Shown here one piece after another: positions 19,315 to 29,114 of a stretch of 64,000 bases of DNA (within the stretch, counting starts at the first letter, position 1; the number at the start of each line of letters is the position of its first letter). Location: positions 140,724-204,723 of the forward strand of contig NZ_DLHN01000027.1 in the NCBI RefSeq assembly GCF_002483235.1, read 5' to 3'. The translations under genes were made by a program, and so were the position numbers. This DNA comes from Pedobacter glucosidilyticus (GTDB lineage Bacteria > Bacteroidota > Bacteroidia > Sphingobacteriales > Sphingobacteriaceae). The notes under the pieces were generated by a model, which had not been told where the DNA came from, did no database searches, and saw nothing but the letters and a program-made list of their open reading frames with translations.

Positions 19315-20331
19315 TTAGATTTTATACTTCTCAGTAGGTATTTTATACCCGCTTTTAAGTTTCTTGGGCTTTGTAACGTATTTATGTTGAGCTAGAAATT
19401 TTTGCCAATAGTAGTAGGTTTGAATAATTGGATCTGCTAGTTCACTTTTACTCTGATCAAAAATATTATGCCCCTCTCCTTTAAAAACATAGAATTTAAT
19501 ATCACTTCGAGACTTCTTAACCGCTTCAGCAAATTTTAGGGCGGTTTTCACAGGAATCAGAGGATCCTTTTCTCCTAATAGAATACAGGTGGGAGGTAAA
19601 TTATCATTCATATTATGTAGAGGAGAAAATTCTTTCCAATAGTCTTTAACACGCTCATAACCAAATCCATCAGGACCATTGTCTATAACGGGAGAAACTA
19701 ATAATAAAAGTTGCGGTTTACAGCTGATGCTCAAATCATCATTAGCTGAATTAAACTCATTAATGGTTGCAGTTGCTGCAGCTAGGTGCCCTCCTGCTGA
19801 ACTGCCAGAAAGCGCAATTTTAGTGGTGTCAATATTAAATTGTAAGGCGTTTTTACGAATCCACCTGACACCAGACTTGATATCTTCTAAACATTTGTAA
19901 GGCTTATCAGTGGACAAACGATACTCAATTGTAAATGCTACAGTGCCTTGCTCTGCAAGATACCTACACCATTTCATAGAACCTTGAATATTGCCCCCGC
20001 TCCAACTCCCTCCATGTATAAATACTACACAAGATTGCTTTTTCAATTGTTTCTTAGGAAAGAAACCGAATATCTGTAATTCTTTTCCCTCCACATTTTT
20101 ATATGTAAAAGATTTTTTAGTTTTTAGATCTATTTCAAATGATTTTCTTATTACTCCTTCAAAACTTCTTAAGTCTGTTTTATTTGCCTGTTTTATTAAA
20201 ACTTCACTTTTGTTATAATTTGAAGTACACATCATTTTTTTATCACTCGTCTTAAAACTATTTTGAGCAGTTACTAAGCTGGTAAAAGGAAATAGGCATA
20301 TAAATAACAGAATTTGTTTTTTATTTATCAT
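19315..20331 (-). CDS. Secreted alpha/beta-hydrolase (carbohydrate esterase-like)
   Basis: A 338-residue exported protein (signal peptide ending LVTAQ) of the hormone-sensitive-lipase/BD-FAE-like group. The oxyanion-hole motif HGGSW is near residue 107 and the nucleophile elbow GSSAGG near 176. Acid and histidine are visible in LLGEKDPLIPVK and GEGHNIFDQSK. Enzymes of this type in PULs deacylate polysaccharides or oligosaccharides. It lies between the unknown 981-residue enzyme and the beta-helix protein in the SusC operon, which suggests removal of acyl decorations before or after chain cleavage. Confidence 0.85.
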   Translation of the reverse strand: MINKKQILLFICLFPFTSLVTAQNSFKTSDKKMMCTSNYNKSEVLIKQANKTDLRSFEGVIRKSFEIDLKTKKSFTYKNVEGKELQIFGFFPKKQLKKQSCVVFIHGGSWSGGNIQGSMKWCRYLAEQGTVAFTIEYRLSTDKPYKCLEDIKSGVRWIRKNALQFNIDTTKIALSGSSAGGHLAAATATINEFNSANDDLSISCKPQLLLLVSPVIDNGPDGFGYERVKDYWKEFSPLHNMNDNLPPTCILLGEKDPLIPVKTALKFAEAVKKSRSDIKFYVFKGEGHNIFDQSKSELADPIIQTYYYWQKFLAQHKYVTKPKKLKSGYKIPTEKYKI

Positions 20332-20396
20332 GATTTTTCACCTATTAACTTATGTTTTTTATTAATAAATTGATTTGAGTCAAATACATTTAATCA

Positions 20397-23342
20397 TTAA
20401 TCTACGACCCCAATAACAGCTTCTTTAGTTTGAAATGCGGATCCATTAACATCAATCCCACTTACTGAAAAACGGAATTGCTTTTCCTTATCTGGAACTT
20501 CTATAGAGAATTCGTAAGGATATTCTAGGTCTTTTAATACGCCGGTCTTATCACCGCAAGTCCATGAAACGGATATTTCATTCAAGGATTTTGAATTAGC
20601 GTTGGACCATATGTATGCACTCCAGCTACCTGGCAAAATTTGAATAGCGGCAGCATTCACTTTCATTCCATTATTAGTTGTTAGTTCTGCTGTGCCCAAC
20701 TTGGACGGGATTGTACCTAATTGCTTTTTATGCAAAGGAACATCGATATCTAAGCCATCAACTTCAATAACCTGAAGACCTCTAGGCTTTATCTCAATTT
20801 GTCCGGAGTTATTTTTAAGGGCAAAGTTTTCTCCATTTTCACCCATTACCTTAAAACTTTTAAAGATTTGGGCAGACTTACTAATTACAGATGGAAAAAA
20901 CGTAATATTTGTCTTTTGGGTCTCTGAACTTTCGTTCATCAAAATCACAAAAAACTTATTATCTGTATGAGCAGTTAGGTAATTAATTTGATTATTATCA
21001 ACATTGACTAGGCCTTTGCGTAACCATAACCACGTATCTTTAATTCCCATAATATCACCTGGCTGATTGCCGTATACTAGGTAATCAAAAAAAGCATATC
21101 CAAACTGGCGTAACCCTGGAAAATTTATTTTTGATTTTGAACGTAGTTTTGCTTCGCTTACTAAGTAATCAATTGTCCAAGAAAGATGTACTGGCAAATG
21201 ATGATAGTATATAAAACCAACATCAGGGCCTTTATAGGGATAATTTGGGTCTTGCATCAAATCAGTAAAGGTGGTGTAATAATAACCTGGGTAATTGCCA
21301 AATCGTCCCAATACCGCATTACGGGCATACGTTTCAAACTGTTTATCGCCAGTATATAGTGCTAATCTAAGAAAAGCCCCACTCCAAGAGGACATTGAAA
21401 TCATCCGTCCACCGTTACTTTTGTATGTATAGGTGGTAGGTGCCTCAAAACCCAAACCGGCGTTTGATACTAACCAAGCTGGCACCTCTTTTTCTGGGGA
21501 ATCGTCTTCTCTTTTAGGCCAGCCAATTCGATATTTGATTGATCCTTTATATAATTCTCTATCCATTTTATCTCCGTGTACAATCCCGTTGGGGTGGATG
21601 GTAGTATTACGTTGTGGAGGCATAGGCTGAGTCCAAATACCGGTCATAACAAGCTGTGCACCCTTTTTAGCAGCGTCTAAAAATCGCTTTTCCTTGGTGA
21701 CCTCGTAGAGTCGCAAAAGTCCCTCCCAATTCGGGACAAAAGAAACAAGGAAAAAAGGATTAATTCCCAAGTCTTTTTGAGGTGCTTTATTTATAGCCGA
21801 GTCTATGTACTTATCTGCATATTTAATCGCACTATCTAAAGCATGTTTATCTCCATTATATAAATAACGACCTAACCAATCATCAAATGGCTGAATGTGC
21901 CCTCCTTCATAAGGTGTTGTTACATTTGAAGCCTTTAATGCAGCGGATTTAAATGCTAGTGTTCTGCCATTTAACATTTTTTCTAAATCTCCATAAACAG
22001 ATTTTCCAAAATACCTTGGAGGTCCGTTCATTGTACCAGCAGGATACCCACTTCCTGTATCTTCTGGGATGGGAGAAAAGTGTGGTCCACTACGCGATAG
22101 GAAATATTCCAAAGTGGGTAAAGTACGGCGTTTATAAAGATTAGTGTCTCCGGTAAGATAGTATAAAGATACCGCTGTTAGAGGAGAAGCTTGAGTTGCA
22201 CCATTTTTAGATTCTATTTGATAAAATCCTTTAGCCCGTTGCCACCAACCACTATATTCATCGTTCATATAAAGATCAATCATATTATAAGCTGCATTTG
22301 TAAGAGAAATTTCCCCGTTTGTTCTATAATCTCTCCAACCAAACACTTCATCGCAAACGTTACGGTAAGAACTATACCAATCTCCTGACTCCGTTAGGAT
22401 TCTGAATGAGAAAGTTAAGGTTTCACCTGATTTTTTCTGAGAACCAGTGGTGCCGATGAGCGGTCCGTAGATTGAGGGTTGTACCTGTCCTTGAGAATTC
22501 CGAATATGAATACCAAATCTTGATTTAATCGGTATTGGAAATTCATACGGGATTTCACTCGAATCCGCAGCGATTCCATAAATAATTGATTGTTTGTTTT
22601 CTGAAACCTGCATTAGTGAAATAGGAGTGGGACACTCTGCTTGCAAAAGTGTATATGTTTTGGTTGGGAAACGCTTTCGTTGGACAGTCATCGGCATTAA
22701 GAGTTCTTCAACTTCATCAAGAGATTTTCTATTGAATGCAAAGTAACCTAACGAATATTGACCAGAATTTTGTGGAGTAAATTGTAGCTGTACACGTATA
22801 TTTTTTTCATTAGGAAAAAGTTCCCACACGGCTTTGAATACACCTACATCTAAACGGTAAAACTCTAGACTAACTCTGTTTTTTCCGTCCTGTTTTACTG
22901 CCGAAATAATAGGTTCATAGTTTTTTCCAGCCTCCCAAATTGTATTGGTAAATGTTTTTTTCTTTGTGATATTCGTCTCGTTAGGAGAAACCCATTTTAC
23001 CCACTTAGGGTAGAAGCCGGAAATTTCCATTGTAGAGGTTTCGCCGGCTGAAACTATTTGATACGATTCGGCTGTTGGATCTGTTTCTAACTTTTTCCAA
23101 CCTAAAGAAGTTTTAACTTTTATTACAGGAGTGTAACTGGCTTTTTGTTCTTTTAAACATTGTACAAAGTCTATTTCGATAAATTCATTTTTTAAGTGAA
23201 TAACTTTTTTTCTCGATAAATGAGCTTTTGAAGAAGCTGCTTCTAAAGATGTAGTTACTTTTTTAGCAATAGCTATATCGAAGCTAAAAATTAAACTTAT
23301 AAAAAGGAGGAATAAAGGTCGGAGTTGTATTAACTGTTTCAT
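20397..23342 (-). CDS. Large secreted enzyme of unrecognised family (paralogue of the 12737 gene)
   Basis: A 981-residue protein from the ATG at 23342 (a TTG at 23360 is also in frame but does not improve the signal peptide MKQLIQLRPLFLLFISLIF). Like its paralogue it shows an N-terminal beta part, a central helical barrel (LRLYEVTKEKRFLDAAKKGA; EYSGWWQRAKGF) and a C-terminal beta-domain. Conserved polar residues cluster in SNAGLGFEAPTTYTY, GRFGNYPGYYYTTFTDL and YYHHLPVHLSWTIDYLVS. The His/Tyr-rich block is a plausible catalytic centre, as in (alpha/alpha)-barrel polysaccharide lyases, but that is inference. Third gene of the SusC operon. Two divergent copies in one locus suggest two linkages of one polymer. 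Confidence 0.7.
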   Translation of the reverse strand: MKQLIQLRPLFLLFISLIFSFDIAIAKKVTTSLEAASSKAHLSRKKVIHLKNEFIEIDFVQCLKEQKASYTPVIKVKTSLGWKKLETDPTAESYQIVSAGETSTMEISGFYPKWVKWVSPNETNITKKKTFTNTIWEAGKNYEPIISAVKQDGKNRVSLEFYRLDVGVFKAVWELFPNEKNIRVQLQFTPQNSGQYSLGYFAFNRKSLDEVEELLMPMTVQRKRFPTKTYTLLQAECPTPISLMQVSENKQSIIYGIAADSSEIPYEFPIPIKSRFGIHIRNSQGQVQPSIYGPLIGTTGSQKKSGETLTFSFRILTESGDWYSSYRNVCDEVFGWRDYRTNGEISLTNAAYNMIDLYMNDEYSGWWQRAKGFYQIESKNGATQASPLTAVSLYYLTGDTNLYKRRTLPTLEYFLSRSGPHFSPIPEDTGSGYPAGTMNGPPRYFGKSVYGDLEKMLNGRTLAFKSAALKASNVTTPYEGGHIQPFDDWLGRYLYNGDKHALDSAIKYADKYIDSAINKAPQKDLGINPFFLVSFVPNWEGLLRLYEVTKEKRFLDAAKKGAQLVMTGIWTQPMPPQRNTTIHPNGIVHGDKMDRELYKGSIKYRIGWPKREDDSPEKEVPAWLVSNAGLGFEAPTTYTYKSNGGRMISMSSWSGAFLRLALYTGDKQFETYARNAVLGRFGNYPGYYYTTFTDLMQDPNYPYKGPDVGFIYYHHLPVHLSWTIDYLVSEAKLRSKSKINFPGLRQFGYAFFDYLVYGNQPGDIMGIKDTWLWLRKGLVNVDNNQINYLTAHTDNKFFVILMNESSETQKTNITFFPSVISKSAQIFKSFKVMGENGENFALKNNSGQIEIKPRGLQVIEVDGLDIDVPLHKKQLGTIPSKLGTAELTTNNGMKVNAAAIQILPGSWSAYIWSNANSKSLNEISVSWTCGDKTGVLKDLEYPYEFSIEVPDKEKQFRFSVSGIDVNGSAFQTKEAVIGVVD

Positions 23343-23450
23343 TATTTGAGGGTCGATCAAGTAAATCTTCGTTTAAAATATTATAAAGGAGAATAACAGA
23401 ATGATTATTGCTATTACCCTCCTAATGATTTTTATCAAGAATAAGATTTC

Positions 23451-24986
23451 TTATCTACCAACATATCCAGTGTTTTGAACAAGATTGATGTTTGCTACCA
23501 GATCATTATAAGGTATAGGGAATAAAATATATTTTAAATCATCCATATAATCTATGTTTCCAATACTTGAATTTCTATGATATTGAAAGCTTCTTTGTTT
23601 AGCTGCTTTTACAGTTTGATTATATATTCCCCATCTAACAAGATCATTTCTTCTTATCCCTTCAAAGAAAAATTCTCTGTGACGTTCTGCCCGAAGTTCT
23701 GTTCTTAAAGCTACCTGTCCTACAGCAGTTGTATTTCCAATTCCACCACGCCCCCTAGTCATATTAATATATCCTTTGGCTATATCCAAATCTTTATTTT
23801 GTTCAATTAATGCTTCAGCATACATTAACAAAACTTCAGTATATCGTAATATTGGGAGGTCAATTGCTGAGTTACTAGTGTTTCCGAAATCAATATACTT
23901 AGTTACAACAATTGCACTTGCTCCCGATATGGCTGAACCGGTTGCATCTATATCTACTAATGTAGTTCCTCGGGTTCTACCAACGTTTGTTTTTCTTCTT
24001 AGATCATTTCTTTGATAAACACCAGTGGCATTAGTTTCAGTAGGATTTATAATATCAGATGAAGCACGAAAATTAAATTGCCTTGTCCATGTTTGGATTC
24101 TGTTAAACGACCAGCTACCTGATACAGATGACAAAGTAGAATGGCTACGGCTATAAAACATATTCTCTGTGTTTAAAGCTTTGGTTGCATCAGTTGGTAA
24201 TATTGGAAACATATCTCTATAAACTGGTTGAAAAGCTAAGCCATATTGAACCCTATTATCAATAACTTCTTTTAATTTTAGCTCTGCCAGTGCAAACATT
24301 TCTGTTTTTTTAAGAGGTTCTCCTGCCATAGTAAGGTAAACTTTTCCTAATAACCCTTTTGCTGCTGCCTTGGTTACACGCCCTCCATTAGGATCCATGT
24401 ATGCATATTTATCATCAAGGTATTGCTCTGCATACTTTAAATCCTCAATAATTTGATCATAAACTATCGATAAAGAAGTTTTTGCAGGAAAAGGATCAGA
24501 TACAACCTTAGTAACTAAAGGCACATCTCCAAACCAACGCACAAGATCAAAGTAAGAAAAAGCTCTAAGAAAGCAAGCTTCTGCTCTTACCCTATCGGCC
24601 AATGCACCAGCATTAGATGAATTAACATATAATAAGATTTCATTTGCCCGACTGATAGCCCGGTAACGATTAGCCCATACATCTCGAAAGTATGTACTTT
24701 TCTCATCAAAAGTCAATAAATTTAATTGATCCCTTTCAAAAACAGGAGTTCCTGCATAAAATGCATCATCGGCCGTTAATTCTGAAACGAAAAAATTCTG
24801 ATTACTTATTACCTCGCTTTTTAACAAAGCAACATAAACTCCGTTAACCGCAGCTACTGCATCTGCTGGAGTTCTAAAAAATTTATCTGGCGTTACTAAA
24901 CTTCGAGGGTCTTCCTGAAGAAATTTTTCGCAAGATTGAAATAATATGGCAGATGATAACAGGAAATAGATTAATAGCTTTTTCAT
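23451..24986 (-). CDS. SusD/RagB-family surface glycan-binding lipoprotein
   Basis: A 511-residue lipoprotein with lipobox FQSC (Cys19) followed by the SusD opening EKFLQEDPRSLVTPDKFF. TPR-like segments (RAEACFLRAFSYFDLVRWFGDVP) and the C-terminal ERHREFFFEGIRRNDLVRWG block are diagnostic. It sits on the cell surface, lidding the SusC channel and binding oligosaccharide. It lies 20 nt downstream of susC in the same operon. Confidence 0.95.
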   Translation of the reverse strand: MKKLLIYFLLSSAILFQSCEKFLQEDPRSLVTPDKFFRTPADAVAAVNGVYVALLKSEVISNQNFFVSELTADDAFYAGTPVFERDQLNLLTFDEKSTYFRDVWANRYRAISRANEILLYVNSSNAGALADRVRAEACFLRAFSYFDLVRWFGDVPLVTKVVSDPFPAKTSLSIVYDQIIEDLKYAEQYLDDKYAYMDPNGGRVTKAAAKGLLGKVYLTMAGEPLKKTEMFALAELKLKEVIDNRVQYGLAFQPVYRDMFPILPTDATKALNTENMFYSRSHSTLSSVSGSWSFNRIQTWTRQFNFRASSDIINPTETNATGVYQRNDLRRKTNVGRTRGTTLVDIDATGSAISGASAIVVTKYIDFGNTSNSAIDLPILRYTEVLLMYAEALIEQNKDLDIAKGYINMTRGRGGIGNTTAVGQVALRTELRAERHREFFFEGIRRNDLVRWGIYNQTVKAAKQRSFQYHRNSSIGNIDYMDDLKYILFPIPYNDLVANINLVQNTGYVGR

Positions 24987-25006
24987 AATAATTTATATTA
25001 ATTATT

Positions 25007-28000
25007 TTAAAATCTTAAGTTAGCCCCAAACAAGAATATTTTTGATAATGGATAACTACCATTATCTATTCCTCTAGCAATCGTAGTGTTAGAAGATGCA
25101 CCTTCAGGATTAATACCTGAGTAATTAGTTATTATAAATGGATTTTGTGCAGTTATAAATAATCTGGCACTCTGTATTTTTATTCTATTGACTAATTTAG
25201 AGTCTAATGTATATCCAAACGTCATACTATTAACTCTTATATAAGAAGCGTCTTCAACGTAATAATCTCTTGAAGTTCTTATTTCAGTATAGGCTCCTGC
25301 CCGTGGATAATGAGTGTTTTGGTTAAAAGCCCTTAGTTTTTCTACAGTTTCTAAGTCCATATCCGGAGTAATCGTACGATATCTGTTTTCGAAAAATTTG
25401 TTCGCTGTATTATTTCCTCCAACATCTGCCATTCTTGCAACAAACGCATTATAAGCATAAGCGCCATAAGAAAAGCTCATAAATATGTTAAAATCAAAAC
25501 TTTTGTAGGATATGTTATTTCCAAACCCCCCAGTAAACTTCGGAAGCGAATTCCCTAGCGGCACAAGGTCTTCGTTATCCAAAACATTATTTCCATTTAC
25601 ATCTTCGTATCTAGCATCGCCTTCTCTAGCACCTGGTTGAAAAGTTGCTGGCTTTGCTGCAAGGCTTTCTGGATTCCAAACAGGTAAAGTTCTATACCCA
25701 TAAATCTCTGCGATAGGTCTTCCTAAATAAGATCGGGTAAAACCTCCTATTTCTGTTCCACTTTGAATATAATCTAAGTCGCCTGCAAACTTTACAATTT
25801 TATTTCTATTGAAGCCTATATTGAAATCGCTTTTCCAAAAGAAGTTCCCTTTAAATGGGATTACTGAAATATCAAGTTCAAGACCCTTATTCTGCATTGC
25901 ACCAACATTTTGAACCGTATTTGAAAAGCCCGTAGTTAATGGAGTTATTACAGTATAGAGCAGTTTTTCTGTGTCTTTTTGATAAAGATTAATACCTAGG
26001 GTAATCCGGTTTTTTAGTACTGCAACGTCTGCTCCTAAGTTTAAAGATTTACTTTCTTCCCAAGAAAGATCAGGATTAGGTAGACGAGAGGATGTATATG
26101 CCGTATTTATGACACTTCCAAAATTATAATTTGACCCTGCCCCATAAGTTGATAATGTAGAATAATTACCCACAGCTTGGTTGCCTACAACACCGTAACT
26201 GGCCCGGAGTTTCAGATCTGAAAGAAACTTAACGCTTTTCATAAACTTTTCATTGAGAACTCTCCAAGAGACAGCGGCGGAAGGGAAGAAGCCAAACTGA
26301 TTGCCCTTTGCAAATCTTGAAGATCCATCATATCTTCCAGTTAATGTTACTAAATATCTGTTATCAAAATTATAATTGAACCTACCAAGATAAGAGGCCA
26401 GTTGATTGCCGTCATAATCACTTCGTGGCACTTGAGGACTACTTCCCGCCCCAATATCGTAGAAACCCGTTAGATCATTAGGGAACTCTCTGGTCTCCGA
26501 AAAAAAAGATTCACCTTCATATTTCTCAAGGGTTGCACCTACTACCCCGTCAATTTTATGTTTTCCAATTTTGGTATTATAATTAAGAGTTGATTCGTAT
26601 AATAATTTCTTTGATTGTCCATTATCAAGTCGAGCCATACCCTTCCAGGCTCGTTCAACAGGTAGCGAACGAGGGCGATAGGTTTGAGCTAAAGCTTGCC
26701 TTGCTATTACACCTAATTTTCCATTTAATGTAAATTTATTGCTGATTTTATAGCTTAAACCGAAATTCCCCACAAGTGTCTGAGCCGTATTTAAGGACTT
26801 ATAGTCGTTAATCAATACCATGGTATTATTTGAAGGTTCTTCACTAATAGCTCCTAAAATCTGAGTCTCAATATCATAACGAGGATTATAATAAATAGTC
26901 CCTAAGAGCGGATCTTCATAAACGCTATCTCCATATCTATAATCACCTAATTTATTATAAGATCCATCGGGATTGATCATAGGGACTAATGGGGAATACG
27001 CTAGAGCACTTGTAAAAAGCCCACTACCCAAACTAGAAGTAACAGGATAACCGGTATTAACAGTCCTATTATATGTTGCTGTTGAAGTAAGTTTTAAATT
27101 TTTCCAAATATTACTTTCTAAGTTGACTTTAACACTATTTCTGTTTAAACCAGAGTTTTTATAAATACCTTGCTGATCAAAATTCTGATAAGAGATATAG
27201 TATTTAGCCATGGCTGTTCCTCCCGAAATTGATAGATTTGCATCTTTAATACTACCTGTTCGGCTAACGTCTCTTAAATGGTCATAATATTTGACATTTG
27301 GTATTTCTTCAGGGGTATATCCTGGATCGAAGCCTCGGTAAGCTAATCTTTCATTAACAGCAGTAATTTGATCTGCCAGATTGAGCCTATCTACAGGGAA
27401 ATTCATTTCAGATAAAGAATAATTATAGCTCAAATTAATACGTGGGGCACCAATTTTACCCTTTTTTGTTGTCACAAGCACTACACCATTAGCTCCACGA
27501 GAGCCGTAGATGGCTGTCGCTGACGCGTCCTTTAAAATTTCAACACTTTCAATGTCATTCGGGTTAATATCAGCCAATGGATTTGTTACTGTATTGGGAG
27601 CATAGATACTTCCTCCACTAGATTCAATCGCATCAAATGGCAATCCGTCGATGACGTACAGAGGTTGAGAATTACCAGAAATAGATGACATACCGCGAAT
27701 TTCAATACTTAAACCAGCACCTGGAGCACCCGAAGCTTCTTGAACTACAACACCAGAGGCTCGCCCGCTTAAAAACTGTTGAAAATTTGAGAAGCTTTGA
27801 TCGCCTATATCCTTAGCATTTATTGAAGAAACTGCGCCTGATAGGTCGCTTTTTGCAATTGAACCATAACCAATTACAACCACTTCATTTAAAGAACTAG
27901 CTGAAGACTCTAGTTTGACATCGATGTTAGTTTTATCGCCAACAGTTATAGATTGTTCTATAAAACCTAAAAAGTTAAAAATTAAAACATCACCAGCTTT

Positions 28001-28231
28001 TGCTTGAATTTCGTATTTCCCATCTGCTTTAGTAACTACCCCACGATTTGTTCCTCTTACCGTAATAGAAGTACCCGGTAAACTTTCATTACTATCTCCA
28101 TCTATTACAATACCAGTTATAGATTTTAATTGCTGTGAAAACACCATTGAATTGTAGGTGAATAGTAAAAATGATATAAGATATAAAATCCTATACATTT
28201 TTTTTGGTAATGATTTAATCATATAGTTCAT
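25007..28231 (-). CDS. SusC/RagA-family TonB-dependent outer-membrane transporter
   Basis: A protein of up to 1074 residues. A signal peptide is followed by a CarboxypepD_reg-like domain (ITGIVIDGDSNESLPGTSIT), a plug domain (SSLNEVVVIGYGS; LKDASATAIYGSRGANGVVL) and a 22-strand-type barrel ending in an aromatic residue (GANLRF). It imports oligosaccharides using TonB energy together with the SusD that follows. An alternative start at Met12 (28198) would give a shorter n-region. First gene of an operon of at least five genes. Operator box 4 lies about 190 nt upstream. Confidence 0.95.
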   Translation of the reverse strand: MNYMIKSLPKKMYRILYLISFLLFTYNSMVFSQQLKSITGIVIDGDSNESLPGTSITVRGTNRGVVTKADGKYEIQAKAGDVLIFNFLGFIEQSITVGDKTNIDVKLESSASSLNEVVVIGYGSIAKSDLSGAVSSINAKDIGDQSFSNFQQFLSGRASGVVVQEASGAPGAGLSIEIRGMSSISGNSQPLYVIDGLPFDAIESSGGSIYAPNTVTNPLADINPNDIESVEILKDASATAIYGSRGANGVVLVTTKKGKIGAPRINLSYNYSLSEMNFPVDRLNLADQITAVNERLAYRGFDPGYTPEEIPNVKYYDHLRDVSRTGSIKDANLSISGGTAMAKYYISYQNFDQQGIYKNSGLNRNSVKVNLESNIWKNLKLTSTATYNRTVNTGYPVTSSLGSGLFTSALAYSPLVPMINPDGSYNKLGDYRYGDSVYEDPLLGTIYYNPRYDIETQILGAISEEPSNNTMVLINDYKSLNTAQTLVGNFGLSYKISNKFTLNGKLGVIARQALAQTYRPRSLPVERAWKGMARLDNGQSKKLLYESTLNYNTKIGKHKIDGVVGATLEKYEGESFFSETREFPNDLTGFYDIGAGSSPQVPRSDYDGNQLASYLGRFNYNFDNRYLVTLTGRYDGSSRFAKGNQFGFFPSAAVSWRVLNEKFMKSVKFLSDLKLRASYGVVGNQAVGNYSTLSTYGAGSNYNFGSVINTAYTSSRLPNPDLSWEESKSLNLGADVAVLKNRITLGINLYQKDTEKLLYTVITPLTTGFSNTVQNVGAMQNKGLELDISVIPFKGNFFWKSDFNIGFNRNKIVKFAGDLDYIQSGTEIGGFTRSYLGRPIAEIYGYRTLPVWNPESLAAKPATFQPGAREGDARYEDVNGNNVLDNEDLVPLGNSLPKFTGGFGNNISYKSFDFNIFMSFSYGAYAYNAFVARMADVGGNNTANKFFENRYRTITPDMDLETVEKLRAFNQNTHYPRAGAYTEIRTSRDYYVEDASYIRVNSMTFGYTLDSKLVNRIKIQSARLFITAQNPFIITNYSGINPEGASSNTTIARGIDNGSYPLSKIFLFGANLRF

Positions 28232-28420
28232 GGTTTATTTTGGTTTTTGGTTTACTTTATAAATTAAGTATAATTATGAAATACTTAACCAATTGATATA
28301 TTATACAATTCTTAACTCCTAATAAATGAGGTCAAAATATTTAGTAATTGGTTAATAGATTTATTTCTTCCAATTCAAACAAATAACTATGATTAATAAA
28401 TAACTTAAATAACTATAATT

Positions 28421-28480
28421 GGTTTGGTTTGGTTTGGTAATTATAAAACAATAGTAGATACTTTCTTTGAGAAATACAAA
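28421..28480 (-). promoter_or_regulatory. Promoter and operator box 4 (ACCAA repeats) for susC
   Basis: On the minus strand TTTG (28477-28480) lies 20 nt before TACTATTG (28449-28456), a fair -33/-7 pair. The plus strand at 28421-28440 is GGTTT three times and then GGTAA. Orientation relative to the gene and the short gap after the -7 box match boxes 1-3. Confidence 0.65.
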
Positions 28481-28647
28481 TAATAAGCAAAAAAGATAGA
28501 TTCTTTTATTTTATTAATTCAAAAATTCTAGCTAAGAAGTTCCTTATACTTGGAAAAAGACTGAATTTAAAATTTATGTTGAAATAAACAATTCTGTGTA
28601 AGCCTGTCATTTCTTGATTCAATAATTTCGTATTCCCTATTTAGCCT

Positions 28648-28815
28648 TAAAATACCATACTTTTAAGTCATATTGCTTATTACTAAATTATTCTTAGGTC
28701 GAATTCCTATTTAGCTTTAAAAAGGCCAAATTTTAAGGTATTTCACGCTTAAGCAGTCCCACTTTAAAGTCAAGAAATTTAATTTCACCTTAAAATAATA
28801 AGATTTTTAAGGTAT
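28648..28815. repeat. Cluster of TTTAAA-cored inverted repeats
   Basis: Within about 170 nt, variants of CCTTAAAA and TTTTAAGG alternate: CCTTAAAATACC, CTTTAAAAAGGCC, TTTTAAGGTA, ACTTTAAAGT, CACCTTAAAAT and TTTTTAAGGTA. The pair ACCTTAAAAT/ATTTTTAAGGT around 28787-28813 can form a hairpin. The stretches TATTCCCTATTTAGCCTTAAA and GAATTCCTATTTAGCTTTAAA form a direct repeat about 70 nt apart. Rest of 28232-29068: no supported gene. Confidence 0.55.
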
Positions 28816-29068
28816 GACATTCAATTGGTAAAGTCATGCGTACCTTATGTAAGGAAATGTAATATACATATTGTGGGGAATCCACTTTTTAAAAGCCTTG
28901 ATTGGAGACCTTTTGAAAAAGTAGGCCAGCTAACGCTAAAAGGGCTGCTGTTTGTTGAAAATGAAATTTTAAAAATTGCTCTAGAGTTTTACAAAGACAA
29001 TGTAAGTTAGTATAAAATATAGAGTTGATTTAACGCTCTTTAACAGCTCTCCCCACAGTAGAGAAAAA

Positions 29069-29098
29069 TCAATTCTCAGTTCGCGAATTGAGAATTGA
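29069..29098. promoter_or_regulatory. 30-bp near-perfect palindrome before the HTH gene
   Basis: TCAATTCTCA (29069-29078) and TGAGAATTGA (29089-29098) flank a centre containing TTCGCGAA. 28 of 30 positions are symmetric. It ends 16 nt before the ATG at 29115, so it could be the operator of that HTH protein, used for autoregulation, or a 5' hairpin in its mRNA. Confidence 0.6.
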
Positions 29099-29114
29099 TG
29101 TATTACTTTTAAGT

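Noticed and set aside
28825..29010. 61-codon plus-strand frame with a TTG start upstream of the HTH gene
   Set aside because: It has no recognisable motif, no ATG start and no similar neighbour; it may be decayed coding DNA, but nothing supports calling it a gene.
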